Source: JBCCSZ01 sp039199225
Lineage (GTDB): Bacteria > Bacteroidota > Bacteroidia > Chitinophagales > Saprospiraceae
Length of the DNA stretch: 38,034 nt
Assembly (NCBI GenBank): GCA_039199225.1
Contig: JBCCSZ010000024.1
Location: 1 to 38,034, forward strand
Reading direction: 5' to 3'
The notes below the pieces were generated by a model. That model saw nothing but the letters and a program-made list of their open reading frames with translations, did not search any database and was not told the origin of the DNA. This document shows positions 1 to 9,258 of the stretch, one piece after another. A program made the position numbers and the translations under genes. Position 1 is the first letter of the stretch. Each line of letters starts with the position of its first letter.

Positions 1-103
1 CATCATTAGCGGTCCTAAAATCAGATGCTGTTACTTTCGGCAAATCTCTATTTACAGGAATACCTTTTGATGTAATTCTAGTAATTATTTTTTTGCTTAT
101 CAT
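1..103 (-). CDS. Probable immunity protein for the RHS-HNH toxin (partial, runs off left edge)
   Basis: The reading frame opens with ATG at 103 and stays open to the window edge, giving 34 codons that start MISKKIITRITSKGIPVNRD. The ATG lies 3 nt past the TGA stop (109-107) of the RHS toxin gene, so the two are almost certainly co-transcribed and probably translationally coupled. Polymorphic toxins typically have their cognate immunity gene immediately downstream, so the position suggests a protector against the HNH nuclease tip. I do not recognise the fragment as a named immunity family, and no signal peptide is visible, consistent with a cytoplasmic protein. An alternative ATG at 110, overlapping the toxin stop, closes after 10 codons and is not a gene. 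The role is inferred from position; that it is coding is suggested by the open frame and lack of spacing. Confidence 0.6.
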   Translation of the reverse strand, partial: MISKKIITRITSKGIPVNRDLPKVTASDFRTAND

Positions 104-106
104 TGA

Positions 107-3100
107 TCATTTCGATTTTTTATCCTTCCAATATTTTGCATATCCCCCGACTCTTCCAGGGTCTTTTGCTGTTTTTTTCTTGTGATTCTCTTTACTTCTA
201 AGATCAAGTTTATTTTTGTTATGTGTATTATGATCCCACTCATATCCTTCTGGATTTTTTCTTCCCTTCCCTGAAGTACTAGTCCTATCGAATACATCAT
301 TCCCAAGTCTTTTCTCCATTTTTTTTCTAAGATTTGGATCATTTTTCATCGCGTCGTTCAATTGCTTATTACCTGCATTCCTATGACCTGACCTACTTTT
401 TGCCTTTGTTTTCCTTAAATCAGCTGTAAATTCTACACCATCTCCTATTTTACCGACTTTGGCAACTTTTGATGTAGCGAAAGCAGCAGTTCCTACTTCA
501 AAAACTATTTCTCCAGCTAGCTCATAATACCCGCCCTCTGCATTCGCTGCTTCGTCAATTCTTGCAGATACAGCACCAATTATGGCACTTCCTGTTTCAA
601 TAGGATGCATTACAGCATTTCCTAAAGCTTCGGCTGTTTCTACAGGGTGAGTAACTACATGTACAAGACCAGTAACTGTATTTTTTGCACCTCGCCAAAT
701 TCCTTGTAAGAAGCATTTCGGACAATTCCCATCTGGATCATTTAGGTTAGTCGGATTATTCCATGCATAGGCAAAAGGAGATTTATCAATTTGATTTGGA
801 TGTTCCGCTAGCGCATCAAAACTATTCCACCTCCCTACACTCGCATCATACCACCTAGCTCCATAATCCAACCAGTTTAAATTGAAGTCATCGTTGAGTT
901 CCTTCCCATTATACCCATAATTATTCACCTGCTCCCCACGCCAATCTCCCTGCATCAACATCCCAAACGGATAATAATGGTTCTCCTGCAGCACTTTTGC
1001 CACACCCGACTCTTCATAAAAACTTACCCGTAGGTTACCCAAGTGGTCGGTCAGGTTGTATTCATAACGCCAATCGGGGCTTGGAGCGTTTGTCTTCTCT
1101 ACATTTTTATTGTACGCCCGGCCTTCGCTATGGTAGATGGCTTCCACCTGCTTGTCTTTGTATTCAATCCCCTGGCAGTAGTGTTGTTCCAACAGCACGG
1201 TCTGGCTGTTTTGTACTTGCTTGCTCAGCTTTTGGCCCGATGCATCGTAGGTTATCGTGATCACCTGGTCGTCTGTTGGGTCGCTTGGGGTGTGGTTGTC
1301 GTCTACGATTTGCTTTGGTAAGTTAAGGTAATTGTATCCAATCTTCAAGTTTTTGTTTGGGTCGTAGGTTAGGTTGCCGTTTGCGTCGTAGGTGTAGCTT
1401 TGGCCTGTGTTGCGATCGATGAAGCCGCTCACTTGGGGGTTTTCCGACACGCAGCCGTCTAGGTTGGCAACGAAGGCGCCGCTGCCACTTGAGGTCACTT
1501 CGAAGCCTCGGCCCAGCGTGACGGCGTCGCCGGATCGAAAGATGGTCTGGCTGCTGCCATCTACTTGACCGGTGCCGGTGAGGGTTTTGCGCGATTGGAT
1601 CGTGTTGTCGCCAATTAGGTTGTTGCTGATGGTCTGATTGTCATAACAGCTGCTGTTGTTGATCGCATCGTCTATCGTTTGAAGGCGATTTGTATTGTTG
1701 TAGTAGCTGTACGTCAGTGCATCGATTGGTAGGGTTTCCCACTCCAGGCCGTTGTGGTAGCGACCTGTTCGGTTTAGGCTCAGTAGGTTGCCTCGTTGGT
1801 CATAGCTGTAGCTGCAATCGTATCGACCGCCAATCTGCTCGCTTAGGTTGGTGTGCTGGGCCGTCTGCAGGCGGTTCCAATTGTCGTAGCCGAAGCGGTA
1901 GCCCTGGCGGTCTCCTCCCTGGGTCTTCCACACCATCCCGGAGATGTTGCCGTTCTTTTGACTGGTCGTTGCTAGGCCGCTGTAGCTTTGGTCGTAGATC
2001 AGTTGGAGGGCAAATACGTGGTTGCCGAGCTTGTCTGGCTGATTGATGTGCGCCAAAAAGCCGTTGGGCAGGTAGCCATAGTCGCAGCTTTCCAGGTAGG
2101 TGCTGCCCACTTTGCCCAGCTGTTTGGTCTTGATCTGGTCGCGCTCTGTGTAGCTTATGTGGCTGATTTCTTGTAGTGGACCTCCATTGATTTGGTGGAA
2201 GTATTGATAGGCGCGACCTACGTGGTCGTATCTGTTTTGCTCCACAATGGTCAGGCTGGGACCGCTGCTTGGGGTATGTGTTCGGCTGGTCTGTGTTATG
2301 TTGCCACCCCAATCGTAGCTGTAGTCTACCACCTCACTGCCTGCATTTAGATTCAGCAGGTGGTTGCCGCTTGTGCGCTCCAAACGACCAAAGTTATCGT
2401 AGCTGCTGTGGACTTCCAGCCAATCGTTGCTGCCCAGTATTCGGGTGGACGTTTTGCAGCGTTTGCCCACGTAATTGGGATTGCTCAAACCGCAGGCCGT
2501 CCCATCGTATAAATGGCTGAGCAGTAGCTCGTTGATGACCAAGGACTGTGGATCGGGCGGGCTTGGGTTGTTGTAAAACCCACTTTGCGCCAGGCGGCCA
2601 TAGTTGTCGTATTTGTTGACTACCCATCGACCAGCCAATGCCTGGTTTGGGTCTTGGGAACCCACCATCAGATTGCGCTCGTCGTAGACATAGCGCGACC
2701 AATTGTTCTGGTCCGGAAGGTATTTTCGGCTGATGTTGTCCGCTCCATCGTATTCGTATTTGAAGGTCAAGGGGGAGTCCTTCGTCGTGTTGGGCGGCAC
2801 CACTTGCACCAGTCGGTCTTTGTCGTCGTAGCCATAGTAGGTGTCCAGCCATACACTGCCCTTGCGCTGGCGCGAAAACACTTTTCGGCCTTTCTTGTCC
2901 GTGTAGGTGGTCTGCTCCAAGTTTTCCGGGTCTTTCACAATGGTCTTCACCAAACTGCCAGCAGGGTAGGTGTTTCCGTTGGAGATGTTGACCACATTGC
3001 CGCCATTCGAACCATAGATCGTTGTGGTTGGATACCAGGAGGGGGGCGTGCTGCTGATCACTCTACCCAGCGGACTGGCTTCGTATTGGGTGAGTGTATG

Positions 3101-6100
3101 ATCGTGCGTCGGTGGCACTGTGATGTAGCGCCCGTCGTTGTAGGCCGATTCATAAGGCAGGTACGATTGGGTGACCCGACCCTGCGCATCGTATACCAGG
3201 GCGTTGACAACATCCTTTTGGCTTTCAGCATGCTGCCGTTGAACCGTTTGAATGGGGCGGCCCAAGCCGTCTAGGTATTCGTAGCTTTCCGTCCAGTGCA
3301 AGGCTGAGCCCGATACCGGGGTAAAGGCATTTCGGGTTTTGACATAGTTGCGTGAACTGCCGCCATTTTGATAGTTGTAGGCATAGATCGTCACCACATT
3401 GCCTCCAGATTGAGAGATCGATTGCAGCCGTTGGGCATCGTCATAGGTGTACAGCGTCTGCTGACCATCCACCTCTGTCATCCGCTTGAGTAGGCGACTG
3501 TTGGGGAAGTATTCATATTCCCAGCTGAAGTTTTCGTATTGCCGCCTAACCACCAGCCCATTGTTCCAGGTATAGGTTTCAGGAGACCAGCCCAATTGGG
3601 TGACTTGTTCTGGCATCCACACAAAGGGATCGTAAAGATTGATCGTTGCTCGATTGATCCATCCATCATCCACGCGATTGCCATTGCTGTCCCAACTGAT
3701 TTCACGCCTCGCTACTTGGTGCAGTTGAGGTGGACGGGTACTCGTGACGCTGCTGCTCGGCACACCACTGCTCGTGAAGTAGGAATAGTTGTATTGCATC
3801 CCATCCACCCACTCATTGTTTACCTCCCGACGGGTTTCCAAGGGAACGATCATATGCCAATTGGACACAAGATCATTTGCCAGGGGAGTGTTCACCTCTG
3901 GTGTAAAAATCGTGGTATTTTTATCCACCAAACCATCGCTGTTGACCGTCGATGTTTCCGTCGGAAAACTGTGGCGACCCTGCGGCAGGTCATAACCATA
4001 ATCGGTCACCGTTTCCACATAATTGCCCGAACCATCTGCGTCGTATAGCCGACTCGTGTCACTTTTCAAGTACACCCACTGAGAGACTTGGTCGTACCAC
4101 TCGATGGAGTATTGATCGATGGCACTCAGATTGTTGATGATGGTGCCGGCTGGCTGGTTGTAGCACGGACCATAGGTCGGACTGCAATTCTTGAGGCGCA
4201 GTACCGGCAGTCCTGAAATGGTCGATACCGATACACCTATTCCGTCGCAATCATTGACGTAATAAAAATATTCTTCGCCTTCTTCATTAATGCCATCGCA
4301 TTCAAAAAAAGCATTTTGAAAACAGGGAGGATCGTAAAGCTTTTTTACAAAAATACCCTTCAACTTATTTTGATTGACCAGCTCGTAAAACTCATAATCC
4401 CACAACCGCTGACTCAGTACATCTCCGCTGGCGTTGTACACCTTTTCCTCTATCAATTTACCACTCAGGTACGACCGATCGATCGTCGGACTGTTCACCA
4501 TCGTGGCCAAAGCGTTGGGACCTAGCTCCGAATTCGAATCCTTGAAAATCTGGTAGCGCATATACTTTTTGCCGTTCTCCCCATTGGCACCGTGCAGCTC
4601 CCACACCTGCTCATAATTGACCACCTGGCCTGCCTTGTTCGTCAAACCAACGATGCTGGAAGAGCCCAAGCGAATAAAGCGACACTGCCTTAGATGGCAC
4701 TCAAAATCAGAAACCACCGATAAATCCATCGCCATGTATTGGGGATAACGTCCCAGCAAAATCGCTGTAGAACGATTGCAGCCACCACTGTTTAGCTTGC
4801 GATAAACATACTTGCGAATGATGTGATTGCTGCTGTCACTGTCCCCATCATCGTAGGTCACCTGCTGCACGCGAATGCCGCCAACCGGCTCGTTGGTGAT
4901 CCAGTCAACTTGCTCTTCCCGCAGATTGACTATGATGGACGACTCTTCCGGTTCGTTGTAGTCAAAGGGCGGATTCAACCCATAATCCGGACCCCGACGA
5001 ACCGTCGCCTCTATCCGATACGAGCCGGCCGTCAACCACAGTCGCGTCGAGCCTCCTATCGTATCCGGCGTAAAGTGCAGTCCATCTCCACCCACCCGAA
5101 ACAACTCCTGGTTGTTGGACATCCGCACTAGGCGGGCCTGTGCGCCATTCGTTCGATGACCGATCTGGCGGACAAAATAGCGAACCGAAACCTCCTGCGC
5201 AAAGTCCACCGTAAAGGTATCCATATTGGTGTGTTCCCCCCGAGAAGTCGTGTATCTGGCATAGGTCGAATGGGTAGCTGGCACCTTGGTTTTGATGCTG
5301 TCGCAGATGCCCACTTCGTTGCCCTCATAATCAAATTGAGCCGTCCCGCCCGTCGGATAAGTCACTTCGTTTAGAGTCCCGTAAGACGCCTTTACACCAT
5401 CGGCTTGGCGGTTGGCAGGGGAGAAGCTGGAAAAGCGGTCTTGCACCCGATCCAACAAATTGAAATCTTCCGATGCAAAGGGGGTAGACTGGCTGTTGGA
5501 TTGGCCATTGTAATAGCCCCAATGATCCTGTTCAAAGGACAGTCGCGGGGGCAGTTGGTCGCGGTTGAAGTAGGCAAAACTGTAGCGATTGATAAAAGCA
5601 TCGGTGGCCGAAAATTCCTCCACTTTATCCAAATACATGCGTTTGTCAGAATCGGGTTTTGTACTGGGGGTAGTACCCGAGGAGGTGACAAAACTTTGGA
5701 TCAGCTTAAACTTTTTTAGTATCCCACCATTTTCTCCTTTTAGGTGAATTTCTTGTAAGCGACTCGTACCACCGCTGCCAGTGCCACCAATGTCGCTGCG
5801 TTGGGTGCCGGTGATGAAATCCACCCGACTGTAGCTGGATTCGATAGAGCTTAGAATCACCCCATTGTCCGTCTTGGTTGTCACACAGGCCGTACGAGAA
5901 AAATTACCGTTGCAACCCGAAAGGGGAACTTCTGGCAGCGGCATGGTAAAGGATTCCGTGTAGCTCAGATCGTAGGTAATATTCTTGGGAGTATAGTTCA
6001 AATATAGGTGGTCTTGGGTCTTTGGATTAAAAACTTCTTTGAGGTACCAGGCAGTTGCCACGGGAACATCAAAGCTTCGGGCATTACAGCCCGCATTGCC

Positions 6101-6799
6101 ACCGATGGTGCTGTAGGACGAGGTTTCTGAATATTCAACCGCGGCGCTTGTCCCAAAGGTGTACACCAAGCCATCCGGTGTCTTGATGGTAAAGCTAATG
6201 ATCGAACCGCTCAGTGGATACGAGCAGGAAGTACAAAGGCTGTAGGATATGGCCAAATCCTGATGCGGGATGAGTCGGATTGTATTGGAAGGATCGATGT
6301 AAAACTTACCCGAGTAAGGCCCAAAATTGAAACTAAAAACATCTGGCTGACCGTCCCAGTGGCCTTCGGCAAATTGTTGCAAATCTGTAAAATTACTACT
6401 CAGATTGATGGGGTAGGGAAGCTGTGCGCCACGTTGTAAAAATCCATCTGGCCGCTCATCGGCTTTGCCTACCACCGTCCGGGTGACTGCTCCACCCGCT
6501 TGGAGGCTCCAACCCAATCCCACAACGCTGGATACATCATCCACCCGAACACCACCTGCGTGATAGCTCAGAGAAATGGGCAAACTCAATCCACGTCCCG
6601 TAATGGTGTGAATCGGAATACTTATTTGAGGCGTCCCACTCGAATAGCTGACCGGAAAATCAACATATTTTACCAGCGCCGATGCACTGGGAGACGGCGG
6701 CAGCACGCTCAAGGAAGGGTCCAAATCCGAGGCAGTAGGCTGTGCCAACATAAACCCAAATGGCAACAGCAGTAGAACAACAAAAAACAACTTTTTCAT
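107..6799 (-). CDS. RHS repeat polymorphic toxin with C-terminal HNH-type nuclease tip (2230 aa)
   Basis: A secreted RHS/YD-repeat protein of the Bacteroidota type. It starts with a signal peptide (MKKLFFVVLLLLPFGFMLAQ), followed by an N-terminal region common in these proteins (SALVKYVDFPVSYSSGTPQI). A DUF6443-like segment lies near residues 1150-1260 (YLDGLGRPIQTVQ), then YD repeats. The RHS-associated core is near 1920-2020 (DHLGNLRVSFYEE; YGARWYDASVGRWNSFD; NPTNLNDPDG). Past the core come a hydrophobic Gly/Ala linker and a basic tip from about 2136. The tip has the HNH/endonuclease VII-like pattern GYEWDHN (2185-2191), His2193 and H2206 before GRVGGYAKYW, the layout of WHH/LHH-type DNase toxins. 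The predicted role is a DNA-cleaving antibacterial toxin held in the RHS shell. The tip DNA is visibly richer in A/T than the rest, suggesting exchange of the toxin cassette. Export route and nuclease activity are inferred. ATG start at 6799. Confidence 0.88.
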   Translation of the reverse strand: MKKLFFVVLLLLPFGFMLAQPTASDLDPSLSVLPPSPSASALVKYVDFPVSYSSGTPQISIPIHTITGRGLSLPISLSYHAGGVRVDDVSSVVGLGWSLQAGGAVTRTVVGKADERPDGFLQRGAQLPYPINLSSNFTDLQQFAEGHWDGQPDVFSFNFGPYSGKFYIDPSNTIRLIPHQDLAISYSLCTSCSYPLSGSIISFTIKTPDGLVYTFGTSAAVEYSETSSYSTIGGNAGCNARSFDVPVATAWYLKEVFNPKTQDHLYLNYTPKNITYDLSYTESFTMPLPEVPLSGCNGNFSRTACVTTKTDNGVILSSIESSYSRVDFITGTQRSDIGGTGSGGTSRLQEIHLKGENGGILKKFKLIQSFVTSSGTTPSTKPDSDKRMYLDKVEEFSATDAFINRYSFAYFNRDQLPPRLSFEQDHWGYYNGQSNSQSTPFASEDFNLLDRVQDRFSSFSPANRQADGVKASYGTLNEVTYPTGGTAQFDYEGNEVGICDSIKTKVPATHSTYARYTTSRGEHTNMDTFTVDFAQEVSVRYFVRQIGHRTNGAQARLVRMSNNQELFRVGGDGLHFTPDTIGGSTRLWLTAGSYRIEATVRRGPDYGLNPPFDYNEPEESSIIVNLREEQVDWITNEPVGGIRVQQVTYDDGDSDSSNHIIRKYVYRKLNSGGCNRSTAILLGRYPQYMAMDLSVVSDFECHLRQCRFIRLGSSSIVGLTNKAGQVVNYEQVWELHGANGENGKKYMRYQIFKDSNSELGPNALATMVNSPTIDRSYLSGKLIEEKVYNASGDVLSQRLWDYEFYELVNQNKLKGIFVKKLYDPPCFQNAFFECDGINEEGEEYFYYVNDCDGIGVSVSTISGLPVLRLKNCSPTYGPCYNQPAGTIINNLSAIDQYSIEWYDQVSQWVYLKSDTSRLYDADGSGNYVETVTDYGYDLPQGRHSFPTETSTVNSDGLVDKNTTIFTPEVNTPLANDLVSNWHMIVPLETRREVNNEWVDGMQYNYSYFTSSGVPSSSVTSTRPPQLHQVARREISWDSNGNRVDDGWINRATINLYDPFVWMPEQVTQLGWSPETYTWNNGLVVRRQYENFSWEYEYFPNSRLLKRMTEVDGQQTLYTYDDAQRLQSISQSGGNVVTIYAYNYQNGGSSRNYVKTRNAFTPVSGSALHWTESYEYLDGLGRPIQTVQRQHAESQKDVVNALVYDAQGRVTQSYLPYESAYNDGRYITVPPTHDHTLTQYEASPLGRVISSTPPSWYPTTTIYGSNGGNVVNISNGNTYPAGSLVKTIVKDPENLEQTTYTDKKGRKVFSRQRKGSVWLDTYYGYDDKDRLVQVVPPNTTKDSPLTFKYEYDGADNISRKYLPDQNNWSRYVYDERNLMVGSQDPNQALAGRWVVNKYDNYGRLAQSGFYNNPSPPDPQSLVINELLLSHLYDGTACGLSNPNYVGKRCKTSTRILGSNDWLEVHSSYDNFGRLERTSGNHLLNLNAGSEVVDYSYDWGGNITQTSRTHTPSSGPSLTIVEQNRYDHVGRAYQYFHQINGGPLQEISHISYTERDQIKTKQLGKVGSTYLESCDYGYLPNGFLAHINQPDKLGNHVFALQLIYDQSYSGLATTSQKNGNISGMVWKTQGGDRQGYRFGYDNWNRLQTAQHTNLSEQIGGRYDCSYSYDQRGNLLSLNRTGRYHNGLEWETLPIDALTYSYYNNTNRLQTIDDAINNSSCYDNQTISNNLIGDNTIQSRKTLTGTGQVDGSSQTIFRSGDAVTLGRGFEVTSSGSGAFVANLDGCVSENPQVSGFIDRNTGQSYTYDANGNLTYDPNKNLKIGYNYLNLPKQIVDDNHTPSDPTDDQVITITYDASGQKLSKQVQNSQTVLLEQHYCQGIEYKDKQVEAIYHSEGRAYNKNVEKTNAPSPDWRYEYNLTDHLGNLRVSFYEESGVAKVLQENHYYPFGMLMQGDWRGEQVNNYGYNGKELNDDFNLNWLDYGARWYDASVGRWNSFDALAEHPNQIDKSPFAYAWNNPTNLNDPDGNCPKCFLQGIWRGAKNTVTGLVHVVTHPVETAEALGNAVMHPIETGSAIIGAVSARIDEAANAEGGYYELAGEIVFEVGTAAFATSKVAKVGKIGDGVEFTADLRKTKAKSRSGHRNAGNKQLNDAMKNDPNLRKKMEKRLGNDVFDRTSTSGKGRKNPEGYEWDHNTHNKNKLDLRSKENHKKKTAKDPGRVGGYAKYWKDKKSK

Positions 6800-6838
6800 A
6801 GACTTTTATATTTGATCGACGCCGCGAAGCATTCATTT

Positions 6839-8002
6839 TTAGGGTAGTACAACAAAAGACTTTTGCAGCCGCACCCTTTCTGACTGCAAGCTGCACAGGT
6901 ACCAACCGGCAGACAAAGTCGAAATGTCCAACTGGAAATTTTGCGATTGCAAAGAGACCTTACGGAGGAGGCGGCCTTGCCGATCATAAATACTGAAGAC
7001 AGCCCCAGGCTCTATTTTACCAGAGACGGAAACCATCAAATGATTTTTGGTTGGATTGGGAAATACGTTGAACGAAGTAGCCTGCGTACCAGCTTGGTCC
7101 ATGTTCTGACGAAGTTGACTGCCCGGCATCCGATCGATGATTAACACATCCAATGGCTCTGAAAGACCATCGACCAGTTGCACTGTTTGCAAATTGTCTA
7201 GTCCCAATCGCCAGACCGTTCCCTGCTTGTAATCACTCCAATACAGATCATCCGCAGACTCATCGATGAACAGTCCATAGGGAGCTTCATCAGCTCCACC
7301 TTGGTACAATACACGCTCCCCAGTTCCGTCCAAGCCGATCGCAGAAATGGTCTTTTGTACATCATCGCTCCAATACAACTCACCCCTTTGATCGCTGATG
7401 CTCAACTGAACCGCATACCCCTGCTCGGGTTGAAAAAACACTTGAATATCACTGCCATCCAATGCACAGGAAAATATCTTTTTCAGGTCCATGTCTGTCC
7501 AGAAAATACGTCCCAATTGCGCACTCAAAGCAATGGAGGTTGGACGTTTCAAGCTATCGGAAACCAATAGCTGATTGGTCCCGCCATCGATGGGCCGCCG
7601 GAAGATTTTAGCCCCCAGATGGTCCAGTATGTACAGCTGCCGGGCGTTGGCATCCAATGCCAAATCCGTAGGACCTTGAAGCTCATTGAGCATTTGGATG
7701 GTGCTGGTGGTATCCTCAGCGCCTCCACTGACCAGCATCTTTCCTTTTGCATCCACCCAGTGCAGTTCATCGCTTATTGGATCGTGCAAAAAGGCATAGG
7801 GATTGGACAAGGACGCTACGCTTTTTCCCAATGTCTCAGCAGTAGTCGCAGGGTCGCTTAAATTAAAGGTGTGGATTTGATGACCAGATTTTGTGAGGAC
7901 ATAAAGCAGGCGGTCCTGGGCCAGCGTGGAAAGCGACCAATGGCATAAAAAATATACTACAAGAAATACCTTTAAGCTCTTCGTAAATAGCATATCTAAC
8001 AT
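6839..8002 (-). CDS. Secreted YWTD-type beta-propeller protein with T9SS type A sorting domain
   Basis: The N-terminus from the chosen ATG (8002) is a clear signal peptide: MLDMLFTKS, a hydrophobic core VFLVVYFLCHWSL, cleavage near LAQ. The middle consists of low-density-lipoprotein-receptor YWTD-like blades (LHWVDAKGK, IFWTDMDLKK, LYWSDDVQK, LYWSDYKQG) spaced about 42-45 residues apart, which fold as a beta-propeller. The last 80 residues are a T9SS type A sorting domain (FNVFPNPTKNHLMVSV, then IYDRQGRLL and LSAGWYLCSLQ), so the protein should be exported and attached to or released from the cell surface. The frame also runs back to a TTG at 8044, but the signal peptide supports 8002, or the second ATG at 7993. 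The RHS toxin gene begins 39 nt downstream, so the two probably share a transcript. The ligand is unknown. Confidence 0.85.
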   Translation of the reverse strand: MLDMLFTKSLKVFLVVYFLCHWSLSTLAQDRLLYVLTKSGHQIHTFNLSDPATTAETLGKSVASLSNPYAFLHDPISDELHWVDAKGKMLVSGGAEDTTSTIQMLNELQGPTDLALDANARQLYILDHLGAKIFRRPIDGGTNQLLVSDSLKRPTSIALSAQLGRIFWTDMDLKKIFSCALDGSDIQVFFQPEQGYAVQLSISDQRGELYWSDDVQKTISAIGLDGTGERVLYQGGADEAPYGLFIDESADDLYWSDYKQGTVWRLGLDNLQTVQLVDGLSEPLDVLIIDRMPGSQLRQNMDQAGTQATSFNVFPNPTKNHLMVSVSGKIEPGAVFSIYDRQGRLLRKVSLQSQNFQLDISTLSAGWYLCSLQSERVRLQKSFVVLP

Positions 8003-9066
8003 AATTTTTAATTCAATTCTAAAGGCAGTCTCTACACAGCACAAAGGATAATTTTTTCCACTACTTATCCCCCAAGGAAGATGGCAGGATGCTCCTTTGG
8101 CCCAAGTAATTGCTCGACTTTTTTGCTTTCGTTGAATGGATTTTCAATTATTCTTTCATGCTGATTTAAAGTCTTTTCACATTTTTTACTACCAGGCGGC
8201 ATTCATTTCCTGGTGATGAAATCTACCATAGGCGCATCCCTTGCTGATAGACATTCCTGAAGTTGAATTACTGCCTTCCGTTAGGTCGTTAAACGCAACG
8301 CCTTCTTCAAATTTTTACGCTCCTCTTTATCTGCCAGGCTGCAGCCAGTGGAATTGCTTGCTTGTGTAATGGGTGTAGAAAAGATTTTAGCTAGACTATA
8401 TTTTCTTAAGTTGTTTAATGCTCTACAAAGTTATTCAAAAAAAACTAAAATGCAATTCAATCATTGAAAATTTTAAAATTACAAATACCTCATAATCAAT
8501 CCATTAAAGGCAAATTTAGTACTGCACACAACAATTTCACCTGCATTTCATCAAAGATAAATGACAGCAATATAATTGGCCTGTCCCATCCCTAAAAAGC
8601 AATGGTTGCCAAACGTTTATAAATCTTTCAGCTCATCCAAATGAAGGAAGCAAAGATTTACATCCATGAAATAGTAACACGCTTAATTTATTGCTAGAAT
8701 ATAGCTTGTAACACCTCTAATATAGAGACTTTTTGGCATAATTGCTCAATGAAAATACCAGATATTACATTCATTTACCACAAAAAAATTCAAATATAAA
8801 ACACTATAAATCAACAGATATGGTTAATAAATCCATTACTATATCGAACAAAAACACCCTGTTATTCCTTGTACATTAAAAAAACATTATATATATTGCA
8901 TACTAAGAACAGCTCCATTTTATGCAAAGTGAGCGCTTGTTTACGTGAGAATACTACCGCTGAATTAACCTAGACTACGACCACACAGAGGAAAATCTTC
9001 CTCCATCGCAGCTTGGTTAATAGAGGAAAAATCAACACACTAAGGAGGGAACCCAGAAGAGCGATA

Positions 9067-9105
9067 CAATAAGCTTTTTGAGTGTTTTCACTCAATGCCT
9101 TATTG
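9067..9105. repeat. Two-tier inverted repeat (14 paired bases)
   Basis: The outer arms CAATAAG (9067-9073) and CTTATTG (9099-9105) enclose inner arms TTGAGTG (9078-9084) and CACTCAA (9089-9095) around a TTTT loop, with a CTTT/TGC internal loop between tiers. All 14 base pairs are perfect. It lies just upstream of the candidate promoter at 9116-9147, so it could be an operator or an upstream RNA structure. No T-run follows directly, which argues against a simple terminator. Confidence 0.6.
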
Positions 9106-9115
9106 CACAGGTAGT

Positions 9116-9147
9116 TTGTTATTTCAATATCGTCCTGTATTTTTTTG
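9116..9147 (+). promoter_or_regulatory. Candidate Bacteroidota-type promoter for the 9259-10691 operon
   Basis: TTG at 9116-9118 is followed by 19 bases and then TATTTTTT beginning at 9138. This approximates the Bacteroidota primary sigma consensus TTG-N19-21-TAnnTTTG, although the final G falls two bases late. Initiation near 9153 would give a leader of about 105 nt containing the two hairpins at 9169-9186 and 9200-9217. Matches to so loose a consensus arise by chance in A/T-rich DNA. Confidence 0.3.
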
Positions 9148-9168
9148 GGTTGTCATTATCTATGAGAC

Positions 9169-9186
9169 ACTTGTATTCATACAAGT
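9169..9186. repeat. Leader hairpin 1: perfect 7-bp stem, TTCA loop
   Basis: ACTTGTA (9169-9175) and TACAAGT (9180-9186) are perfect inverted copies around TTCA. The element lies within the predicted 5' leader of the gene at 9259. It has the same geometry (7-bp stem, 4-nt loop) as the inner part of the inverted repeat at 9078-9095. Confidence 0.55.
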
Positions 9187-9199
9187 AGTAAGAACCTAT

Positions 9200-9217
9200 G
9201 CTTACCAATTGGCAAGC
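9200..9217. repeat. Leader hairpin 2 / near-palindrome
   Basis: The 18-nt sequence GCTTACCAATTGGCAAGC is a palindrome with one mismatched pair (GCTT-a-CCAATTGG-c-AAGC). It lies 42 nt upstream of the ATG at 9259 and can act either as an RNA hairpin or as a dyad protein-binding site. Confidence 0.5.
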
Positions 9218-9258
9218 GTCGTCATACTGGTAGTTGTTGGTATTTTCAAAAAACTCTT

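Larger units (their letters stand above)
8003..9258. other. A/T-rich intergenic region, mostly without recognisable genes
   Basis: About 1.25 kb separates the divergent genes at 8002 (minus) and 9259 (plus). I see no convincing coding frame: a plus frame from 9095 overlaps the real gene at 9259 out of frame and has no family features. A weak candidate promoter for the propeller gene lies on the minus strand, with a TATCCTTTG-like -7 element at 8050-8042 and TTG at 8075-8073. The 22-nt spacing is slightly long for the Bacteroidota consensus. A 6-bp inverted repeat ACCAGG/CCTGGT lies at 8191-8214. The right 200 bases carry three inverted repeats and a candidate promoter, listed separately. Between about 8400 and 9050 I see only A/T-rich sequence. 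Confidence 0.6.

Noticed and set aside
100..342. Minus-strand frame of 80 codons inside the RHS tip
   Set aside because: It is an out-of-frame shadow of the HNH tip. The likely downstream gene begins separately at ATG 103 and runs off the edge.
9067..9217. Retron non-coding RNA upstream of an effector
   Set aside because: Although hairpins precede a small two-gene module, no reverse transcriptase is encoded anywhere in the window.
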